A stretch of 64,000 bases of DNA from NCBI RefSeq assembly GCF_000712135.1, contig NZ_JOOE01000001.1, forward strand, positions 310,001 to 374,000. Reading direction: 5' to 3'. The notes below the pieces were generated by a model, which was not told the origin of the DNA, made no database searches, and worked only from the letters and a program-made list of their open reading frames with translations. This DNA is from Sphingomonas sp. UNC305MFCol5.2 (GTDB lineage Bacteria > Pseudomonadota > Alphaproteobacteria > Sphingomonadales > Sphingomonadaceae). How positions within the stretch are numbered: the stretch's first letter is position 1; each line of letters begins with the position of its first letter. Shown here one piece after another: positions 57,145 through 64,000 of this stretch. Both the position numbers and the translations under genes were made by a program.

Positions 57145-59232
57145 TTACCAGATCCGGACGCGCTGCTCGGGCGTCAGGAACAGCTTGTTGCCCGGCGCCG
57201 GCGCGAACGCCGAGTACCAGGGATCGAGATTGCGCACGACCCAGGCGCGCTGCTGCGACGGGCTGTGCGGATCGGTGAGCAGGCGCTGGCGGAGATTCGC
57301 CTCGCGATAGTTGCGACGCCAGACCTGCGCCCAGCCGAGATAGAAGCGCTGATCGCCCGAGGTGCCGTCGATCACCGGCGCGCCCTCGCCGCCCAACGAA
57401 TGCTTGTAGGCGTCGTACGCGACGGTGAGGCCGGCCAGATCGGCGACATTCTCGCCCAGCGTGAGCGCGCCCTTCACATGCATGCCCGGCAGCGGCTCAT
57501 ACTGATCGTACTGCGCCGACAGCGCGTCGGTGCGCGCCTTGAACGCCGCGACGTCCGCGGGCGTCCACCAGTCGGTGAGGCGTCCTTCGGCGTTGTACTT
57601 GGCGCCCTGGTCGTCGAAATGGTGGCTGAGCTCGTGGCCGATCACCGCGCCGATGCCGCCGTAATTGACTGCCGGATCGGCGTTGGGATCGAAGAAGGGC
57701 GGCTGGAGGATCGCGGCGGGGAAGACGATCTCGACCATGCCGAAATTAGCATAGGCGTTCACTTCCATCGGCGTCATGCCCCATTCCCAGCGCCGGATCG
57801 GCTGGCCGAGCTTCGAGACCTGATCCTCGTGCGCCCAGTTGTTGGCGCGGACATTGTTGCCATAAGCGTCGCCCGGCGTGATCTGCAGATTCGAATAATC
57901 GTGCCACTGATCGGGATAGCCGATCTTGGGCGTGAACGCGGCGAGCTTGGCGTGTGCCTTCACCTTGGTCTCGGGCGCCATCCAATCGAGCTGGTCGATG
58001 CGGCGGTCCATCGCGGCGATGACGTTCTTGACGAGATCGTCCGCGGCAGCCTTGGTCGCGGGAGGAAAATACTTCGCGACGTAGGCCTTGCTGACTTCGT
58101 CCGATACCGCGCCGGTAGTGAATTCGACCGCGCGCTTCCAACGGACCTGCTGTTCGGGCGTGCCGGAGAGCGTGGTGCCGTAGAAAGCGAACTGCTCCTT
58201 GTCGAAGGCCGATGGGAGCACGTCGGCGAAATTGTCGAGGCTGCGGACGAGAAGCTGATCCTTGAGCACGCCGATCGGCGTCGTCTGAACGAGCTTGGCG
58301 ATCCCGGTCACGGCGCTCGGCTGGGCGACGATCACGCTGGTCACCGGCGCACCGATGCCGGCGAAATAGCCCTTGAAGTCGAAACCCGGCGCCTTTCGCG
58401 CGAGATCGGCGACCGTCATCATGTTGTAGGTCTTGTTCGCGTCGCGGCTCTCGATGCGGGTCCAGTGCGCCTGCGCAATCTTCGTCTCGAACGCGACGAT
58501 CGCTTTCGCGCGGGCGGCGGCATTGGGCTCGCCGGCTAGCGTCAGGACATTGGTGAGGTGCTTCTCATACGCCGCCTTCGTCTCGACGAGCTTGGCGTCC
58601 TTCGAGAGATAATAATCGCGATCGGGCATGCCGAGGCCGCCCTGCGAAAGATTGAGCGCATAGACCTCGGGATTTTTGTCGTCCTGGCCGACATAGCTGC
58701 CGAACAGGCCGCGCACGCCGTTGCGATCCGCCTGTGCGTAGAGCGCCGCGAGGCCCGATTTGGCCTTCACGCTCTTGATCTGATTGAGCCAGGGCTGGAT
58801 CGGCGCGAGCCCCTTGGCGTCGATCGCCGCGGTGTCGAGATAGGTCGCATAGGCAGCACCGATCTTCGAATTCGGGTCGGTTCTGGCGGCCTCGAGGATT
58901 TCCTGCGTACGCTGCTTCGACAGATCGTCGATCACGTTGAACGCGCCAAAGTTCGACTTGTCCGCCGGAATCGGCGTGGTCCGGGCCCAGGTGCCGTTGG
59001 CAAAGCCGTAGAAATCGTCGCCGGGGGCGATCGACTTGTCCATCCCGGCCTCGTCGAAGCCGTAATTGCCGATCTCGGGGCGCGGCGTGGCGACGGCGGG
59101 GGCGACCGCTATCGCAGCCTGCGATAGGGGCGCAGCCTGGGTGACCTCGGGCGGCGGGGCTTCGCCGCTGGCGCAGCCGGCGAGCAGAGCAGGTGCGGCG
59201 AGGAAGGTGGTGGCGAGAAGCGGAAGACGCAT
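57145..59232 (-). CDS. M13-family metallopeptidase, lipoprotein (PepO/neprilysin-like)
   Basis: This 695-residue peptidase starts MRLPLLATTFLAAPALLAGC, with a lipobox-like LLAGC. The M13 zinc site HELSH in GAVIGHELSHHFDDQG is near residue 530 and the third ligand in GENVADLAGL near 592. Substrate-binding MEVNAYANFGMVEIVFPAAI and the C-terminal VRIW are in place. It degrades peptides at the cell envelope. The upstream in-frame extension is rejected because the signal peptide begins at 59232. Confidence 0.95.
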   Translation of the reverse strand: MRLPLLATTFLAAPALLAGCASGEAPPPEVTQAAPLSQAAIAVAPAVATPRPEIGNYGFDEAGMDKSIAPGDDFYGFANGTWARTTPIPADKSNFGAFNVIDDLSKQRTQEILEAARTDPNSKIGAAYATYLDTAAIDAKGLAPIQPWLNQIKSVKAKSGLAALYAQADRNGVRGLFGSYVGQDDKNPEVYALNLSQGGLGMPDRDYYLSKDAKLVETKAAYEKHLTNVLTLAGEPNAAARAKAIVAFETKIAQAHWTRIESRDANKTYNMMTVADLARKAPGFDFKGYFAGIGAPVTSVIVAQPSAVTGIAKLVQTTPIGVLKDQLLVRSLDNFADVLPSAFDKEQFAFYGTTLSGTPEQQVRWKRAVEFTTGAVSDEVSKAYVAKYFPPATKAAADDLVKNVIAAMDRRIDQLDWMAPETKVKAHAKLAAFTPKIGYPDQWHDYSNLQITPGDAYGNNVRANNWAHEDQVSKLGQPIRRWEWGMTPMEVNAYANFGMVEIVFPAAILQPPFFDPNADPAVNYGGIGAVIGHELSHHFDDQGAKYNAEGRLTDWWTPADVAAFKARTDALSAQYDQYEPLPGMHVKGALTLGENVADLAGLTVAYDAYKHSLGGEGAPVIDGTSGDQRFYLGWAQVWRRNYREANLRQRLLTDPHSPSQQRAWVVRNLDPWYSAFAPAPGNKLFLTPEQRVRIW

Positions 59233-59275
59233 GGGCGGCCCTTCGAAAAGAGAAAGGCGCTGTCTTAAGCGGCTA

Positions 59276-59848
59276 TTACGCCGCGTCAATCTGCCGCGCC
59301 GCGCGCTCGGCTGAACGCTTGCGCCACTTGCGCCCGACCCAGAGCCGCCAGCCCAATGCAGTGACGCAATAGCCCAGCACGCCGCCAAGCACGGCGCAGA
59401 TCGCCATGCCAACGGCAGTCGGCAGGCCGACGTCCGCGGCGAGCCAGTGGAGCCAGCCGGCATCGGCGGCTGCGGTGCTCGCCGCCGCTGCGGTCGTGCC
59501 GCCCAGATGCAGCGTCCAGCTTCCGATCTTGTAATAGAGGACGAGCAGGAACGGCGTCGTGAACGGGTTGGTGAAGAAGGTGGTCAGCGCGGCCGCGGGC
59601 ACGTTGGCGCGCAACGGCAATGCCAGCACCGCGGACGCCGGGATCTGGCCCATCGGGATCAGGATGCCGGTGAACATGCCCAAAGCCACGCCGCGCGGGA
59701 TCGAGCGCCGCGTCATCCGCCACAGCGAGGAATGCAGGATGCGGTGCGCGATCGGCTTCAGCCAGCGGTTCGATTCGAAACTCTCGCGGGTCGGCAGGTT
59801 GCGATCGACCCAGGCGCGGAAGCGTGGGCCCAGCCCCCGCTCAACCAC
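59276..59848 (-). CDS. DUF2062 membrane protein
   Basis: This 190-residue protein has the DUF2062 pattern: [20 protein letters not shown], a Thr/Arg-rich [40 protein letters not shown] and [20 protein letters not shown]. Three hydrophobic stretches suggest inner-membrane location. The function is unknown. The likely start is the GTG at 59848, whose frame overlaps the smpB stop by 8 bases and matches the usual N terminus of the family; no clear ribosome site is seen, consistent with translational coupling to smpB. Confidence 0.78.
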   Translation of the reverse strand: MVERGLGPRFRAWVDRNLPTRESFESNRWLKPIAHRILHSSLWRMTRRSIPRGVALGMFTGILIPMGQIPASAVLALPLRANVPAAALTTFFTNPFTTPFLLVLYYKIGSWTLHLGGTTAAAASTAAADAGWLHWLAADVGLPTAVGMAICAVLGGVLGYCVTALGWRLWVGRKWRKRSAERAARQIDAA

Positions 59849-60320
59849 GATCGCGGAGGAGTCGGCCTTGCTCTCGCTTCCAATCCCGTTCCTTGATCGA
59901 GTCCCGCTTGTCATGCGTCTTTTTGCCCTTCGCCAGCGCGAGTTCGACCTTGGCACGACCCCTTGCATTGAAGAAGATCGAAAGCGGAACGAGCGTCATG
60001 CCCTCACGCGCCACGGCACCGTGGAGCTTGTTTATTTCGCGCTCATGAAGGAGCAATTTACGGGGCCGCTTGGGCTCGTGATTATAGCGGTTGCCGTGGC
60101 TGAATTCGGGGATGTTCGAATTGACCAGCCAGACGCCGGTATCGTTGACCTCGGCATAGGCCTCGGCGATCGAGCCCTCGCCGAAACGCAGCGATTTCAC
60201 TTCGGTGCCGGTGAGCGCGATGCCCGCCTCGTACACCGTGTCGATGAAATAATCGTACCGCGCGCGCCGGTTCTCGGCGACGGTCTTTACCTTTTCGGAA
60301 TGGGCGTGCGGGCGGGCCAT
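59841..60320 (-). CDS. smpB: SsrA-binding protein SmpB
   Basis: This 159-residue SmpB binds tmRNA for trans-translation. Hallmarks are [75 protein letters not shown] and the basic C-terminal [20 protein letters not shown]. No tmRNA gene was seen in the window. It is upstream of and overlaps the DUF2062 gene. In related genomes smpB commonly neighbours dapA; here a TonB-receptor gene is between them. Confidence 0.98.
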   Translation of the reverse strand: MARPHAHSEKVKTVAENRRARYDYFIDTVYEAGIALTGTEVKSLRFGEGSIAEAYAEVNDTGVWLVNSNIPEFSHGNRYNHEPKRPRKLLLHEREINKLHGAVAREGMTLVPLSIFFNARGRAKVELALAKGKKTHDKRDSIKERDWKREQGRLLRDRG

Positions 60321-60385
60321 GAGAGGGGCGCATGTAGGGGGCCGATGGGCTTAAGGGAAGCGCCCTCTGCGGCAGGAACGCAAGA

Positions 60386-60409
60386 AGCCCGGCAGCATGC
60401 TGCCGGGCT
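60386..60409 (-). terminator. Palindromic terminator after the second TonB-receptor gene
   Basis: A perfect 24-bp palindrome (half AGCCCGGCAGCA) lies 24 bp beyond the TonB-receptor stop. On the minus strand it is followed by TCTTG, a weak T-tract. Confidence 0.7.
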
Positions 60410-60433
60410 CCCTTTCGATCTTGCCCCGGGCGA

Positions 60434-62743
60434 TCAGCGCATGCGGGTGCTGAACGAGATGCCGACGACCCGGGGATCGTTGAACACCGCGGCCATATAG
60501 TTCTCGATCACGCCCTTGAGGTTCTTCTCGTTGGTGATGTTGCGGGCGAACGCCGCGATTTCCCACTCGCCGCCATTGCCTTCGTAGCCGATCTTGAGAC
60601 CGCCCTCGAAGTTGCCGTCCGACGTGAACTCCTTGGTGTCGTAGAGCACGAAGCTGGTGAAGCCCTGCAGGTTCCAGTCGGTCGAGACGAAGAACTTGCC
60701 GTCACCCTCGACGGGCACGTCGTAACGCGCCGCGACGTTGAGGTTGTACTCGGGCGCGTTGGGCAGGCGATTGCCGTCGATCCGGGCGAAGACGCCGCGG
60801 CCGGGGATGGTGACCGTCGGGTCGTTGACGGTGCAGACCACCACCCCGCCGAGGACGCAGACCTGTGCGAGTGCATTCTGGTCGTCGATCTCGGTGTGCA
60901 GCCAGCTGCCGCCCAGCGAGAGCGCGAGATTCTGGATCGGATGCATGTCCAGCTCGGCCTCGACGCCGTAGGCCTTGGCCTTGTCGCCGTTGAGCAGCAC
61001 GCCGTTGCCGTTCACGTCGTTGGCGTTGAGCTGGATGTCGTCGACCGTGTAATAAAAGCCGCTCAGGTTGAAACGCACGCGGTTATCGAGCAACGCGCCC
61101 TTCACGCCGGCTTCCCACGACAGGATCGTCTCCGAATCCGCGGTGGTGAAGTCCGAGTTGAACACTGCCGAACGGCCCTGGATCGTCGGGCCACGGAAGC
61201 CCTTGGCGACGCGGGCATAGAGGCTGGCATTGTCGCCGAGCTTGTAGAGCGCGCTGACGTCCCAGCTCTCCTTGGTGTCTTCGAGCTCGACGAAGCGGCG
61301 GCCGGTATAGGTGACCGCGCCCGTTCCCGTATCGGCGGTCTTGAGCAGGCGCGTGCTCTTGCTGTCATTGGTGATGCGCGCGCCGGCGGTGATCGTCAGG
61401 TTCGGGACGACCTCGTAGCTCGCCTGGCCGAACGCCGCCCAGCTGGTGTTGATGTTGTGCAGCCGGACCCAGTTATTGGGGTTGTTGCTGTTGGCGTTGG
61501 TCCCGCTGAACGGCGTCGTGAGGAAATAACGGCGCTGGTAGAAATCGGTGGTGTCGCGCGAATCGAAATAATAGCCGCCGAACTGCCAGTTGAACCGGCC
61601 GGTGCCGGGGCTGGCGAGGCGCAGCTCCTGGCTGAACTGGTCGAGCGCACGGACATTGCCCTGTGACTGCCCGTAGAATGCCGGGCCCGCGAACAAGGTC
61701 GCAGCGCCGCCATCGGTGTCGCCGCGGCTATAGCCCGAAGTGGTTTCCCACGCCGAAATCGAAGTCAGCACCGCGCCGCCGAAATCGTAGCTGGCGCGGA
61801 GCGACGTACCATAGGTGTCGTATGCCTGCGGATTGTCCATCGCCTCGTCATAGGTGACGCGGTCGCGCGGCTCGTTCTCGACGCTGTTCGAGCCCTTCAC
61901 CAGCGCACCGCGGTGGAAGAGTGTCGAGCTGCCCTTGTACCAGCGGCCGTGGCCGGAAAGGTCGAAGGTCAGGCGATCGGTCGGGGTGAAACGGAGCTGA
62001 AGGCGCAGGTTGCGGTCGTCGAAACCGCCCATTGCGTTGAAGCTGCCGCGGGTACCGTCGAAGCTCGGGCCGGTATAGGTGTTGTCGACCCAGTCGTCGC
62101 GGTGCTGGTAGAGGCCGGAGACGCGGAACGAGAGCAGGTCGTCGACGATCGGGCCGCCGAAGCCGGCATCGATATTGGCGCTGCCATATTCGCCCACCGA
62201 CATCGTGGCGCGGCCCTGGAAGGTGTCGCTCGGGCGGATCGTGTCGAACTTGACGATGCCGGCAGTGGTGTTGCGGCCGAACAGCGAGCCCTGCGGGCCG
62301 CGCAGCACTTCGACGCGGTCGAGATCATAGACCGGGTTCGACTTGAGCACGACGTGCTCCAGCACGACGTCGTCCTGGATGATCGACACAGGCTGCGAGG
62401 CGCCGAGGTAGAAATCGATGTTGCCAAGGCCGCGGATGTAGAAGCGCGGGAAGATGCGGCCGGTGGTCGTCTCGGCATAGAGCCCGGGGATGCGACCGGC
62501 GAGCGAGAGCGTGTCGTCGCCCGCCGCCTGGAAGTCGCGAAGCTGCTCGCCCTGCACCACCGCCACCGAAACCGGCACGTCGACCAGCCGCTGCTCGCGG
62601 CGCTGCGCGGTGACGACGATGTCGCCGTTCTCGGTGTCAGCCGCAGGTGCGGCGGTGTCCTGCGCGAAGGCAGTGCCGGCGTAGAACAACGCGGCGACGG
62701 CCACTCCCGAACGAAGGGCGCGGCGGGCATATACGGATTTCAT
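60434..62743 (-). CDS. TonB-dependent outer-membrane receptor
   Basis: This 769-residue receptor has a signal peptide (MKSVYARRALRSGVAVAALF, cleaved near AFAQ). It has a TonB-box-like DIVVTAQRREQRL, a plug domain (VPVSVAVVQGEQLRDFQAAG, VLRGPQGSLFGRNTTAG) and a barrel with many Tyr/Phe-rich strands. It ends GISFSTRMR rather than the usual Phe, so the last strand is slightly atypical. Two adjacent ATGs precede it; 62743 has GGGGA 4 bases upstream. Located between smpB and dapA. No catabolic or siderophore genes flank it, so the substrate is unknown. Confidence 0.94.
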   Translation of the reverse strand: MKSVYARRALRSGVAVAALFYAGTAFAQDTAAPAADTENGDIVVTAQRREQRLVDVPVSVAVVQGEQLRDFQAAGDDTLSLAGRIPGLYAETTTGRIFPRFYIRGLGNIDFYLGASQPVSIIQDDVVLEHVVLKSNPVYDLDRVEVLRGPQGSLFGRNTTAGIVKFDTIRPSDTFQGRATMSVGEYGSANIDAGFGGPIVDDLLSFRVSGLYQHRDDWVDNTYTGPSFDGTRGSFNAMGGFDDRNLRLQLRFTPTDRLTFDLSGHGRWYKGSSTLFHRGALVKGSNSVENEPRDRVTYDEAMDNPQAYDTYGTSLRASYDFGGAVLTSISAWETTSGYSRGDTDGGAATLFAGPAFYGQSQGNVRALDQFSQELRLASPGTGRFNWQFGGYYFDSRDTTDFYQRRYFLTTPFSGTNANSNNPNNWVRLHNINTSWAAFGQASYEVVPNLTITAGARITNDSKSTRLLKTADTGTGAVTYTGRRFVELEDTKESWDVSALYKLGDNASLYARVAKGFRGPTIQGRSAVFNSDFTTADSETILSWEAGVKGALLDNRVRFNLSGFYYTVDDIQLNANDVNGNGVLLNGDKAKAYGVEAELDMHPIQNLALSLGGSWLHTEIDDQNALAQVCVLGGVVVCTVNDPTVTIPGRGVFARIDGNRLPNAPEYNLNVAARYDVPVEGDGKFFVSTDWNLQGFTSFVLYDTKEFTSDGNFEGGLKIGYEGNGGEWEIAAFARNITNEKNLKGVIENYMAAVFNDPRVVGISFSTRMR

Positions 62744-62952
62744 CATTTCCCCAATCTTGTTCTTTGGCTCGCGGACGCGCGCAGCCCTTGCCCGATGCTC
62801 GATGAGCATGGACGGCCGGCGTTCGCGAAAGGACTATTTTCCCTGAGCGGGCCGCTAGGCCCGGATTGTGATGGGATTGTGACGGTTGCGCATCGTTTGC
62901 TGCAACCCGCGGTGCATGATTTGCAACCGGAGCCGTGCCGCGGAAGCGGCGG

Positions 62953-63834
62953 TCAGATCAGCCCGGCGCTTGCCAAAGCCGCGTCGACCTCGGCGCGGCT
63001 CGCCTCGGAGGCCTCCGTCATCGGCAAGCGAAGGTCGCCCGGGAAGCCGGGGCGCACCTTTCCCAGCGCGTATTTGACCGGGCCGGGCGACGCATCGGTG
63101 AACATCGCGATGTGCAGGCGATAGAGCCGGTCGTGGAGTTCGAGCGCGCGGGCATTGTCGCCCGCGGCCCAGGCGGTTTGGAAGTCGGCGCAGAGCCGCG
63201 GCGCGACATTGGCGGTGACCGAGATGCAGCCCGTGCCCCCCATCGCATTGAAAGCCAGCGCAGTCTCGTCATTGCCCGACAGCTGGATAAAGTCCTTGCC
63301 GCAGCCGGCGCGCTGCTCGGAGACGCGGCCTAGCTGGCCGGTGGCATCCTTGACGCCGATGAAACGCTCCGGGAAGGCCTGGGCGATCCGCGCCATCGTG
63401 GCGGGCTGGATGTCGGTCACGGTGCGGCCGGGGACGTTGTAGAGCACGATCGGCAGATCGGTCGCTTCCGCCACCGCTTCGAAATGGCGGAAAATGCCTT
63501 CCTGGCTCGGGCGATTGTAATAAGGCGGCACCATCAGCACCGCATCGGCACCCGAAGCCTTGGCGGCATGGACATTGGCGATGGCGACCTGGGTATCGTT
63601 CGAGCCGGCACCGGCGAGGACGGGCACCCTGCCCTTCGCCTGATCGGCGCAGACGCGCACGACCTCGAAATGCTCGTCCTTGGTCAGCGTCGCCGCCTCG
63701 CCGGTGGTGCCGCATGGCACGAGCGCGGCCGAACCTTCGGCAATCTGCCATTCAACAAGATCGCGATAATCTTGCTCGGCAAAGGCGCCGTTACGGAATG
63801 GCGTGACGAGCGCGGGAATCGACCCGGAGAACAT
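62953..63834 (-). CDS. dapA: 4-hydroxy-tetrahydrodipicolinate synthase
   Basis: This 293-residue DapA condenses pyruvate and aspartate semialdehyde in lysine and peptidoglycan precursor synthesis. Visible are ALVTPFRNGAFAEQDYRDLV, LVPCGTTGEAATLTKDEHFE, the Tyr in VLYNVPGRTVTDIQ, the Schiff-base Lys in RFIGVKDATGQLGRV near residue 160 and FIQLSGNDETALAFNAMGG. It begins at an ATG at 63834. It is divergent from the secreted protein start at 63894. Confidence 0.98.
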   Translation of the reverse strand: MFSGSIPALVTPFRNGAFAEQDYRDLVEWQIAEGSAALVPCGTTGEAATLTKDEHFEVVRVCADQAKGRVPVLAGAGSNDTQVAIANVHAAKASGADAVLMVPPYYNRPSQEGIFRHFEAVAEATDLPIVLYNVPGRTVTDIQPATMARIAQAFPERFIGVKDATGQLGRVSEQRAGCGKDFIQLSGNDETALAFNAMGGTGCISVTANVAPRLCADFQTAWAAGDNARALELHDRLYRLHIAMFTDASPGPVKYALGKVRPGFPGDLRLPMTEASEASRAEVDAALASAGLI

Positions 63835-63893
63835 GGCGTGAAAATCTTTCTAAAGTCCCGAGATCGGGACTGGCAGATAGTCGGCGATTCCGT

Positions 63894-64000
63894 ATGATGT
63901 CCAGCATGCTCGGGTCGTTTATCAAGAGCGCTGTGCTGCTCGCTGGAGTATCGGGGGTCGCGGTTTCGTCGCAGCTCTCGCAGGACCAAATCCGCGCGTT
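63894..64000 (+). CDS. N-terminal fragment of a secreted protein (runs off the window)
   Basis: ATG at 63894 (or 63897) opens a frame with a signal-peptide-like start MMSSMLGSFIKSAVLLAGVS, then GVAVSSQLSQDQIRA to the window edge. The following gene cannot be identified from 35 residues. In many sphingomonads a lytic transglycosylase gene sits next to dapA, so that is a synteny-based guess only. Divergent from dapA. Confidence 0.5.
   Translation, partial: MMSSMLGSFIKSAVLLAGVSGVAVSSQLSQDQIRA

Noticed and set aside
55633..58539. A 968-codon plus-strand open frame across cckA and the M13 peptidase
   Set aside because: It is antisense to two well-supported genes, lacks a ribosome site and any recognisable domain. 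Long antisense frames are expected with strong GC3 bias.
62744..62952. GGTTGC / GCAACC inverted repeat and repeated GGATTGTGA upstream of the second TonB receptor, considered as a riboswitch
   Set aside because: No conserved cobalamin, TPP or other riboswitch core is visible; symmetry is short and may be chance.

Overview
This 64 kb window reads as a chromosomal segment of an alphaproteobacterium of the order Sphingomonadales, probably Sphingomonas or a close relative. The evidence is GC-rich coding with strong third-position GC bias, two large TonB-dependent receptors, a ChvI/ChvG-HprK-RapZ-EIIA-HPr cluster next to pckA, a cckA hybrid kinase, a lptD-surA-pdxA-rsmA operon, and many intergenic inverted repeats of the GCGAAAGC/CTTGCGG type. 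These are known features of the group; the genus assignment is inference. No plasmid, phage, IS element, CRISPR array, tRNA or rRNA was seen.

Layout. 1-11.4 kb is an accessory-looking acyl-CoA catabolism locus: a partial acyl-CoA dehydrogenase, a tandem-domain TetR regulator, a TonB-dependent receptor, a likely two-subunit acyl-CoA dehydrogenase, an MFS exporter, an AMP-dependent acyl-CoA ligase and a hotdog thioesterase. Three similar 16-bp sites lie 24-43 bp upstream of the dehydrogenase and ligase starts and suggest a shared regulon. 11.6-15.9 kb holds an EF-hand protein, an OmpR/EnvZ-type two-component pair split by a repeat element, and a secreted cadherin-like/RTX protein. 16-26.6 kb is housekeeping: ndk, holC, lptD, surA, pdxA, rsmA, a TPR protein, rsmB, guaB and a 40-residue charged small ORF. 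26.6-33.4 kb has a hypothetical protein, a CitE-like lyase, a SPFH/NfeD pair, a DUF885 hydrolase, a diguanylate cyclase, a DUF937-like protein and a conserved hypothetical.

33.4-39.5 kb is the carbon/envelope regulatory cluster: pckA divergent from chvI-chvG-hprK-rapZ-EIIA(Man)-ptsH, a tightly overlapping operon. 39.6-52.7 kb contains an RNA methyltransferase, a META-domain protein, a TPR protein, rmuC, def, recR, fmt-truA, a lipoprotein-NnrDE-RNA uracil methyltransferase operon, ilvD, an enoyl-CoA hydratase and an N-formylglutamate amidohydrolase-like protein. 52.8-64 kb has a MOSC protein, a GyrI-like gene with atypical codons, a single-domain receiver, cckA, an M13 peptidase, DUF2062-smpB, a second TonB receptor, dapA and the start of a secreted protein.

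Most of the window is ordinary core genome. The less expected signals are non-coding: (i) the putative operator set linked to the tandem TetR protein; (ii) a bipartite dispersed element (a TCAAAGAGC-like box, 14-39 bp, then AAATCCTACATTGCAAG-like) in four intergenic spaces; (iii) at least ten REP-like hairpins or paired hairpins, one splitting a two-component operon and one running into a lipoprotein N terminus; and (iv) a short foreign-looking codon patch inside ilvD. No clearly new multi-gene system was found.
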